Shown: positions 33,120 through 39,086 of the stretch, piece by piece
How the letters are laid out: each line of letters opens with the position of its first letter
Numbering within the stretch: position 1 is the first letter of the stretch
Origin: Planctomycetota bacterium
GTDB taxonomy: Bacteria; Planctomycetota; Planctomycetia; Pirellulales; S012-138
Length of the DNA: 39,086 bases
Direction of reading: 5' to 3'
NCBI GenBank assembly: GCA_026982835.1
Contig: JALSGI010000891.1
Span: 1 to 39,086, forward strand
Notes under the pieces: generated by a model
The model's input: only the letters and a program-made list of their open reading frames with translations
What the model was told of the DNA's origin: nothing
Databases searched by the model: none
Translations under genes and position numbers: made by a program

Positions 33120-34766
33120 TTACGGACTGCCCTGGGGGAGCAATTCCCGGGCGGCATCCGGGCGGGCCGTCCGGTACCAGCGGGTCCATCGCAAGATGGC
33201 CTGACGACGCTGCTTGGGACTGGGGCGATCCGGTAACCCGAATCCTTCCATCCGGCGACTCAACCGCCGCAAGGCGTCGCGGGCGGCACGCATCACCCGC
33301 AAGTCCGGGTCTTCCAGCAGCCGGATCAACAGGGGTACCACGTCCATTTTACCCGAGGCGGCCAGGGCCTTCACCGCGGCGATCTTTGCCTCGGGGGAAC
33401 CGTCCTGGGCCAGTTGGCGCAGCTGGCGGTCCAGCCGGGAGAGCATCTGCGGATCCGGGTCCTCTCCCAGCTCCTCCAACGCGGCCAAGGCCTGCTGGTA
33501 CTTCGGATGATTCGGATCGCCGATGATCCCTAGCAACTGGTCCGCCGGACCCCGCAAGGGCTTGACCCGAAGCTGGCCGCCGCGCAACTCCAGCGGGCCG
33601 CCCAAGCGGGGAAGCCCCCGTCCGCCGACCAGCTTGCCGCTGGCCGGTTGCACATCCTGGAGCATCTTGCGGGTGGCCCGAACCAGGAACAAAACGGCAA
33701 AGGCCGTGGGGGCTGGGTCGGGGCTGACCGTGGCATCGTTTTTGCCCCAGCTTCCATCCCCCCGTTGACGTGCCAGTAGATATTCCAAGCCCAAGTTGTA
33801 CCATTGTTCGCTCGTGGACCCTTCCGGATCGACCAGTTCCCGAAAACTGTGGTAACGCTCCAACGAATAAAGGAAGTAAAACACGTACTCGTGCTCTGCT
33901 TTTTCAAAGGAAAAATTGGCTTCCAGCCATTGTTCGGCCCTTTGGGCGGCTTGGGACAACTGGGCCACGGGAAGGGAAACGGAACGCATTTTGTGCACTC
34001 CCCCGCCCGCTTCCACCTTTTCCAACGCCGGCGGCAAACCCGTTTCTTGTTCCCGACGCCCTCCCAACTTGGCACGGGCCTGGCAGATATACAGAGCACT
34101 CAAGGCCGCAGCGGTGGTGCCGACTCGAGGACCCCTTGCTGGTTGGGCCGGCTCGTACACGTATCCGCCTGAGGAGTGCTGGGTACGCACCAGCCACGTG
34201 GCCAGGTTTTGCCACGCCCCGGCCGACGTCCCCACGCCGGACTGATCCATGGCCCACAAAGCCAACGCCCCGTACTGGGTCATCGAGGTATCCCCTCCGA
34301 CTTGCTTGGGGCCGCGTGACTGGCCGAACAAACAGCTGAATCCCCCATGAGCCATCTGAAATCTCATGATGTTCGAGCGAAGAAGGCGAATCTCCTCGGC
34401 CGAACCATCCGGATTGATCTCCGACAAAGCCGTCAGCGCAATGGCTATGGAGTAAGGGGCTGAGTATTCCCTGGCCAGTTGTGGGCGGTGGATATCCTGT
34501 CGGATAGCGGCCAGGGTGTTTCGAACGATCGGGTCCGTGGGTTGCACGGCTTCCGCCTTGTAAAGGGCCAGAATGGCCAAGCTGGTCAGCCCCAGACGCC
34601 GGGAAGTAGAGGCCTCATTGCGAGCACGACGGAGACCCGTGGTTTTCAGATAATTGCAGGCCCGCTGAACGGATTGACGCACTTTCGGTGGCAATGGTTC
34701 GGCGGCTTGCGATCCGGTGGCCAGAGAAAAAAGCACCAACCACACAAGCTCTCGATACGGTTTCAT
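33120..34766 (-). CDS. Secreted squalene-cyclase-fold (prenyltransferase-like repeat) and HEAT protein
   Basis: A 548-residue protein from the ATG at 34766, with a signal peptide (LVWLVLFSLATGSQA, cut near AAEP). The N-terminal about 390 residues show alpha/alpha-barrel repeats: RRLGLTSLAILALYKAE, QMAHGGFSCLF, RTQHSSGGYVYEPA, LEYLLARQRGDGSWGKND. The DxDD acid motif of squalene/hopene cyclases is not visible, so it is probably not a terpene cyclase. The C-terminal segment has HEAT-like helices (about 415-525; AKIAAVKALAASGKMDVVPLLIRLL). Planctomycetes encode many such secreted proteins of unknown function. It is first in the eight-gene minus-strand cluster, with a possible promoter about 300 nt upstream. 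The ribosome site is weak. Confidence 0.84.
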   Translation of the reverse strand: MKPYRELVWLVLFSLATGSQAAEPLPPKVRQSVQRACNYLKTTGLRRARNEASTSRRLGLTSLAILALYKAEAVQPTDPIVRNTLAAIRQDIHRPQLAREYSAPYSIAIALTALSEINPDGSAEEIRLLRSNIMRFQMAHGGFSCLFGQSRGPKQVGGDTSMTQYGALALWAMDQSGVGTSAGAWQNLATWLVRTQHSSGGYVYEPAQPARGPRVGTTAAALSALYICQARAKLGGRREQETGLPPALEKVEAGGGVHKMRSVSLPVAQLSQAAQRAEQWLEANFSFEKAEHEYVFYFLYSLERYHSFRELVDPEGSTSEQWYNLGLEYLLARQRGDGSWGKNDATVSPDPAPTAFAVLFLVRATRKMLQDVQPASGKLVGGRGLPRLGGPLELRGGQLRVKPLRGPADQLLGIIGDPNHPKYQQALAALEELGEDPDPQMLSRLDRQLRQLAQDGSPEAKIAAVKALAASGKMDVVPLLIRLLEDPDLRVMRAARDALRRLSRRMEGFGLPDRPSPKQRRQAILRWTRWYRTARPDAARELLPQGSP

Positions 34767-35073
34767 TGCTCGGCCGGTCACGTGCTGGAGAAAGGAAAAG
34801 CCAACAAGCACCCGATTCCCACCCTTCCGGCAGGAACGCCCCGGCTACCGATCGGAACCAGGAAACGCACCCCTGGGCTCCCGGCCGATCGCTCTCTCTG
34901 TCCCGATCCGCTCCCGCGCCGTGGCTATGACGGGTGGAGGCAATCCGGCTTCACCCTGGAAAAGGATAAAAACGACAAGGCCACCGCGGGATTCCTCCTG
35001 CGGTTGTTTCGCCGGAAAGCCCCCAACTGCCAAACACGACCGGGATACGGAACAAGTCCTTCAGGCAACAAAA

Positions 35074-35103
35074 ATCTTACACTAAGGCAAAAAACACCGT
35101 CAA
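35074..35103 (-). promoter_or_regulatory. Candidate promoter for the ExbBD cluster
   Basis: TTGACG (minus strand, 35103-35098), 18-base spacer, TAAGAT (35079-35074). The transcript would begin near 35067 and carry a leader of about 300 nt before the ATG at 34766. Confidence 0.4.
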
Positions 35104-35197
35104 GCAAACGCAAACCTCGCTGCTGCCCCCAGGAAACACCCCCGGCAGCCGAGACCGCCGATTCCGGCTCCTGTAGGGGACCGCGTGCGAAAAAAGA

Positions 35198-35226
35198 TTG
35201 ACCCCGGCCCCCGGTTCGGCTACAAA
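35198..35226 (+). promoter_or_regulatory. Sigma70-type promoter for the DUF1549/DUF1501 operon
   Basis: TTGACC (35198-35203), exactly 17 bases, TACAAA (35221-35226), with an A-rich stretch (35190-35195) just before the -35 like an UP element. Predicted start near 35233, about 125 nt before the ATG at 35358. Confidence 0.6.
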
Positions 35227-35357
35227 CAAATCAAGAGGCGTTTATCCTTTTGCCGTGCCCCAACCGTGGCCGATACCAGTAACGATACGCTGCCCCGCCT
35301 TTGCTGATTCCCACCTGCCAACCTCCCCGCCTTTCCCGCCAAGAACAAGTAAGAAAG

Positions 35358-37055
35358 ATGGCCGCCTTGCAGAAAATCCGGCTTTTCTTCCCGCTTCTGG
35401 CCCTGGCGGTAATCTCGCCGCCGGCCGAAGCCGACGAGCCGCTCCACCGGCAGATCGACCGCATGATCCAGGCCAGGCTCCCTTCGGCCCCCGCCCCGCT
35501 GGCCGATGATGCCCAGTTCCTGCGACGCGTGTACCTGGACCTCACCGGGCGCATCCCCACGCCGCAGGAAGCCCGGGCCTTCCTGGCCGACGGCTCGCCG
35601 GAGAAACGCCTGCGGCTGATCGACCAGTTGCTCGCCTCGCCGGAGTTCCCCTGGCGGATGGCCCATGTGCTGGACGACTGGCTCATGGAACGCCGCACCG
35701 CCCCGGGGGTCAGCCGCACGCAGTGGCTGGAGTACCTGCGGCGCACCGTGGAACAGAACCGGCCGCTCCATCTGCTGCTGGCCGAGTTGCTTCAGGCCGA
35801 CGACCACACGCCACAGGAAGCCACTGCGTTCCTGCTGGCTCGCAATGCCGAACCGCACGCGGTGACGCGCGACGTGGGCCGCACCATCTTCGGCGTGGAC
35901 TTGCAGTGTGCCCAGTGCCACGACCACCCGGACATCGACGACTACAACCAGGATCTATACTACGGGTTGTTTGCCTTCTACACCCGCACCAGCCTGTTTA
36001 CCGAACCCAAGAGCAAACGCAAGCTGCTGGCCGAAAAGGCCCAAGGCGAGGCCTCCTACACCTCGGTGTTCGACTCCTCGATCAAGAAAGAACGGGTCGA
36101 TCCCCAGCCCCCGGGCGGCAAACCTCTGCCGGACCCCAAGCTGGCCAAGGAGCAGCTTTACCTGGTGGCTCCGGCCAAGGGCGTGCGGCCTGTGCCCCGC
36201 TACAGTCGCCGGGCGCGGCTGGCCCAGGTGGTCCGCCAGGGCACCAACCGCTATCTGGCCCGAAACGTGGCCAACCGGCTTTGGGCCATGATGATGGGCC
36301 GCGGGCTGGTCCACCCGGTGGACTACTTCCACAGCGACAATCCCCCTTCGCACCCGGAGTTGCTGGAACGCCTGGCCGACTACTTGATTCAGACACGCTA
36401 CAATCTGCGCGGTTTCCTGCGCCAACTGGCCTTGAGCCACACCTACCAGCGAAGCAGCCTGCCGCCGAAGACTCTGCCCGCCGAGATGTTGGCCCCGGAG
36501 CTATTCGCCGTGGCGCAGCTCAAGCCCCTACGGGCCGAACAGCTGGCCTGGAGCGTGATGGAAGCCACTGGGATCAGCACCGCCACGCGGGAAGCGGTGC
36601 GGAGCCAGTTATTGCGGGATCCGAAGATGCGGGACATTTTCCAGTTGGACGCCCGCCGGGCGGCGCTGCTGGAGCAGATGGTGCAGCACCAGCTGGCCCG
36701 GCGAATGGAGGGCAACGTGCGGGCGTTTGTGCGCGAGTTTGCCCCCCCGGTCGGGGAGCTGCAGGATCAGTTCCACGCCACGGCCGCCCAGGCGTTATTT
36801 ATGAACAACGGGAACTTGTTGCGTTCCTGGCTTGCCCCGCGCAGCAACAATCTCACCGGACGTTTGCTCAAGATCAAAGACACAAACAAACTGGCCGAAG
36901 AGCTTTACCTGAGCGTGCTGACCCGACCGCCGGACGAAAGCGAACGGCAGGCGGTGGCCCAGTACCTCAAAGGCCGCGACAAGGACCGCCCCGCGGCCGT
37001 GCAGGAGATGGCCTGGGCGCTGCTCTGTTCGGTGGAGTTCCGGTTCAACCATTAA
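35358..37055 (+). CDS. Secreted DUF1549/DUF1553 protein with one heme-type motif
   Basis: A 565-residue protein from the ATG at 35358; the 19 residues further upstream are not signal-like. Signal peptide: LFFPLLALAVISPPAEA. DUF1549 follows immediately, with LRRVYLDLTGRIPTPQEARAFL, MAHVLDDWLM and heme-type CAQCH (184-188). DUF1553 covers about 285-560 (ARNVANRLWAMMMGRGLVHPVDYF, FHATAAQALFMNNGNLL, SVLTRPPDESERQAVAQYL). There is no PSCyt1 domain, so it is about half the size of the protein at 10782-14036. It is followed by the usual DUF1501 partner 58 nt downstream and is probably exported with it. The biochemical role is unknown. Confidence 0.91.
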   Translation: MAALQKIRLFFPLLALAVISPPAEADEPLHRQIDRMIQARLPSAPAPLADDAQFLRRVYLDLTGRIPTPQEARAFLADGSPEKRLRLIDQLLASPEFPWRMAHVLDDWLMERRTAPGVSRTQWLEYLRRTVEQNRPLHLLLAELLQADDHTPQEATAFLLARNAEPHAVTRDVGRTIFGVDLQCAQCHDHPDIDDYNQDLYYGLFAFYTRTSLFTEPKSKRKLLAEKAQGEASYTSVFDSSIKKERVDPQPPGGKPLPDPKLAKEQLYLVAPAKGVRPVPRYSRRARLAQVVRQGTNRYLARNVANRLWAMMMGRGLVHPVDYFHSDNPPSHPELLERLADYLIQTRYNLRGFLRQLALSHTYQRSSLPPKTLPAEMLAPELFAVAQLKPLRAEQLAWSVMEATGISTATREAVRSQLLRDPKMRDIFQLDARRAALLEQMVQHQLARRMEGNVRAFVREFAPPVGELQDQFHATAAQALFMNNGNLLRSWLAPRSNNLTGRLLKIKDTNKLAEELYLSVLTRPPDESERQAVAQYLKGRDKDRPAAVQEMAWALLCSVEFRFNH

Positions 37056-37113
37056 CAATGCTCGTGCGGACACCGCGGATGCGAAACAACCCCACTCCCA
37101 GGGAGGACAAGTC

Positions 37114-38385
37114 ATGAAGTGTCGCTATGCTTGTGGCAGCCCGGAGCATGCCCTGCACCGGCGCAAGTTCCTGGGCGCGTTGGCCGGGGTGACGGGTTTG
37201 GGCACTGTGGGCTTTTTCACTCGCCCGGCGGTGGCCAAACAGTTGCAAAAGAAGCAAAAGCACATGCTGGTCATCTACCTGGCCGGGGGGGTGAGCCAGC
37301 TGGAAACCTGGGACCCCAAGCCGGGGACCGACACCGGGGGTCCGTTTCGGGCCATCCCCACCTCAGTACCCGGGGTGCACATCTGTGAGCTCCTGCCCCA
37401 CACCGCCAAGCAAATGCACCGCATGGCCCTGGTGCGCAGCCTCAACACCAAGAACAACGATCACGGGATGGGGCACTACCAGATGACCCACGGCCGCAAC
37501 CGCGGCGGGCTGAACGTGCCGCACGTGGGCGCGCTGGTCAATCGCATGCTCCACCCCAAGGAAAGCCCCCTGCCGGGGTTCATCCACGTGGGCCGCGGCG
37601 GCGACATCAAGGACGCCGGATATCTTGGCCCGCAGTACGGCAGCCTGGGGTTGCCCTCGGGCGGCCCGCCGGCAGGGATCGCCCGGCCCAAGGGACTCTC
37701 GCTGGAGGCCGACATGCGACGGCACAAGTTCCTCCGCGGAGTGAACAACCACTTCCTGGCCCAACGCCGCTCGGCCGAGACGGAAGCCTACACCTACAGC
37801 TACGAGCAGGCCCTGCGGTTGATGGAGCAGCGGCACGTGTTCGAAGTGGACCGCGAGCCGGAAAAGCTCCGCGAAGCCTACGGCTCCCACCCCTTCGGCC
37901 GCCACTGCCTGCTGGCCCGGCGACTGATCGAACACGGCGTGACCTACGTGCAGGTGAACCACACCAACTACGACACCCACCACGAGAACTTCAACTTCCA
38001 CATCGAGCAGCTCGGGGAGTTCGACCGCACGTTCGCCACGCTGCTGGAAGACCTGGCCAGCCGCGGCTTGCTGGAGCATACGCTGGTGGTGGTGATGAGC
38101 GAGTTCGGCCGCACGCCGCGGATCAATGAGCGGCTGGGCCGCGATCACTGGGGCCGCTCCTGGAGCATTGCCCTGGCCGGTTGCGGCATCCAGCACGGGG
38201 CGGTGATCGGCAAAACCAACAAGAACGGCACCGCCGTGGCCGAGCGGGAAGTGGATCACGGGCACTTGTTCCACACCTACCTGCAGGCCCTGGGAATCGA
38301 CTCCACGGGCAACGTGGACGTCAACGGCCGCGAGCTGCCCGTGGCCGACCCTGCCCGCGAGCCGATCGAGGAGCTGCTGGCATGA
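37114..38385 (+). CDS. DUF1501 family protein (twin-arginine-type leader)
   Basis: A 423-residue protein with a GGGAGGA site. The leader HRRKFLGALAGVTGLG fits a twin-arginine export signal. The body has the DUF1501 hallmarks of the alkaline-phosphatase-like fold: HMLVIYLAGGVSQLETWDPKPG, NDHGMGHYQMTHGRNRG, TLVVVMSEFGRTPRIN, RDHWGRSWSIALAGCGI and DHGHLFHTYLQALGID. Members accompany DUF1549/DUF1553 proteins in planctomycetes and are suspected sulfatase or phosphatase relatives; activity has not been assigned. Its TGA overlaps the ATG of the WD40 gene (ATGA), so the two are translationally coupled. Confidence 0.92.
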   Translation: MKCRYACGSPEHALHRRKFLGALAGVTGLGTVGFFTRPAVAKQLQKKQKHMLVIYLAGGVSQLETWDPKPGTDTGGPFRAIPTSVPGVHICELLPHTAKQMHRMALVRSLNTKNNDHGMGHYQMTHGRNRGGLNVPHVGALVNRMLHPKESPLPGFIHVGRGGDIKDAGYLGPQYGSLGLPSGGPPAGIARPKGLSLEADMRRHKFLRGVNNHFLAQRRSAETEAYTYSYEQALRLMEQRHVFEVDREPEKLREAYGSHPFGRHCLLARRLIEHGVTYVQVNHTNYDTHHENFNFHIEQLGEFDRTFATLLEDLASRGLLEHTLVVVMSEFGRTPRINERLGRDHWGRSWSIALAGCGIQHGAVIGKTNKNGTAVAEREVDHGHLFHTYLQALGIDSTGNVDVNGRELPVADPAREPIEELLA

Positions 38386-39086
38386 GCCCCCAACAAGCCG
38401 CCCAGCTGCCCAAGGTGGACCCCAAGGCGTTCCGCGAGCTGAAGCGGTTCAAGTACGCCTCGCCGTTTCTGGCCTGCCGCTTCGATCCCAAGGGGCGGTT
38501 CGTCTTCGCCGCCGCCCAGGACTTCTCCATCCAGCGGTGGGAGCTGGCCTCGGGGAAACAGGCCAGCTACCTGGGAGGACACGAGAGCTGGGTGCGTGCC
38601 TTGGGCTTCGACCCCCAAGGCCGCTGGCTCTTAAGCGGCGGTTACGATGGGCGGCTGATCTGGTGGCCCGCCGATGCCGAAAAACTCGAGCCGCTCCGCA
38701 AGATCGACGCCCACCAGGGCTGGATTCGGGCGCTGGCTGTCAGTCCCGACGGGCAACTGGTGGCCACTGTGGGCAACGACCACCTGGTCAAGCTCTGGAA
38801 AGTGGAAGACGGCTCCCCGGTGGCCGAACTGGCCGGACACCAGCACCACGTCTATAACGTGGCGTTCCACCCCGGGGGAAAGGACCTGGCCACCTGCGAC
38901 CACCACGGCGTGGTCAAGCACTGGTCGCTTAAAGAGCTGAAGCAAGTCCGGGAGCTGAAAGCCGCCGATATCCACAAGTACGATACCGGCTTTCATGCCC
39001 ATATCGGCGGGGCGCGGGCCATGTGCTTCGACGCCCAGGGCAAACTGCTGGCCGCCGGCGGGATTACCAACGTCACCAACGCCTTT
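38382..39086 (+). CDS. WD40-repeat protein (partial, runs off right edge)
   Basis: At least 235 residues from the ATG at 38382, which overlaps the stop of DUF1501. There is no signal peptide (MSPQQAAQLPKVDPKAF). WD40 blades are seen at about 25-55 (PFLACRFDPKGRFVFAAAQD...IQRWEL), 65-100 (GHESWVRALGFDPQGRWLLSG...LIWW), 110-140 (AHQGWIRALAVSPDGQLVAT...VKLWKV) and 150-185 (GHQHHVYNVAFHPGGKDLAT...VKHWSL). A further blade is starting at the edge. WD40 propellers are protein-interaction scaffolds. Planctomycete DUF1549/DUF1501 operons often include one, so it probably serves the same complex. The C-terminus is missing. Confidence 0.87.
   Translation, partial: MSPQQAAQLPKVDPKAFRELKRFKYASPFLACRFDPKGRFVFAAAQDFSIQRWELASGKQASYLGGHESWVRALGFDPQGRWLLSGGYDGRLIWWPADAEKLEPLRKIDAHQGWIRALAVSPDGQLVATVGNDHLVKLWKVEDGSPVAELAGHQHHVYNVAFHPGGKDLATCDHHGVVKHWSLKELKQVRELKAADIHKYDTGFHAHIGGARAMCFDAQGKLLAAGGITNVTNAF

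Larger units (their letters stand above)
34767..35357. other. Divergent promoter region, 591 bp
   Basis: Separates the minus-strand ExbBD cluster from the plus-strand DUF1549/DUF1553 operon. Two promoters are proposed (separate entries). Frames across the region are shadows without ribosome sites or recognisable products. The roughly 300-nt leader of the minus-strand cluster has no fold I can name. Confidence 0.5.

Noticed and set aside
33120..34766. Squalene-hopene cyclase for hopanoid synthesis
   Set aside because: It has a signal peptide, no visible DxDD motif, and a HEAT tail. It is a secreted cyclase-fold protein, not a membrane cyclase.
35198..35509. 103-codon frame at the start of the DUF1549 gene
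   Set aside because: It starts inside the promoter hexamers and runs in another frame across the signal peptide of the real gene.

Overview
The window looks like planctomycete chromosome. It has high G+C and carries paired cytochrome-type DUF1549/DUF1553 proteins with a DUF1501 partner and a WD40 protein. It also has an FG-GAP/ASPIC-UnbV secreted protein, a secreted squalene-cyclase-fold/HEAT protein, a TPR/PQQ-propeller membrane protein, and intergenic DNA crowded with palindromic repeats. Order and genus cannot be fixed from sequence reading alone. I see no tRNA, rRNA or CRISPR.

Layout. 1-6000: the 3' end of an MscS channel, a Skp/OmpH-like chaperone, a sialic-acid-type pair (NeuB-like synthase and SpsF-like nucleotidyltransferase) separated by a 126-bp TTAA-ended palindromic element, a DUF309 gene, and two small membrane proteins with PH-like domains. 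6000-9060: a less G+C-biased stretch with a secreted protein of unknown function and an FG-GAP/ASPIC-UnbV protein. 9600-14040: a TIGR01777-type epimerase with its own terminator, then a large c-type-heme DUF1549/DUF1553 protein. 14400-18500 (minus strand): a metallo-beta-lactamase-fold protein, two small CBS-pair proteins and a PafA-like alkaline phosphatase. 19550-34770 (minus strand): a long gene set. 35200-39086 (plus strand): a DUF1549/DUF1553 - DUF1501 - WD40 operon with a good sigma70-type promoter; the WD40 gene runs off the right edge.

The most system-like part is the minus-strand block 34766-19551. It runs: secreted cyclase-fold/HEAT protein, a single-span membrane protein in a TonB-like position, ExbB, ExbD, a second ExbD fused to a zinc ribbon, a TPR/PQQ-propeller membrane protein, a TPR-SBP_bac_5 fusion, a secreted unknown translationally coupled to it, and finally an AsmA-like protein that may have its own promoter. 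Spacing is 13-87 nt, or a 4-nt overlap, across the first eight genes. I read it as an ExbBD-powered envelope machine of unknown cargo; that function is inference.

The second interesting layer is intergenic. Four islands (about 4690-5190, 9150-9560, 14040-14400 and 18590-19440) are built from the same modules: hairpins with conserved flanks but compensating stem sequences, GGAA-loop hairpins, heptad tandem repeats, octad tandem repeats, and an element with GTACGTGTTTAGC ends whose junctions fall in hairpin loops. A cloverleaf-shaped palindrome and a 67-bp TTA-flanked palindrome lie alongside.
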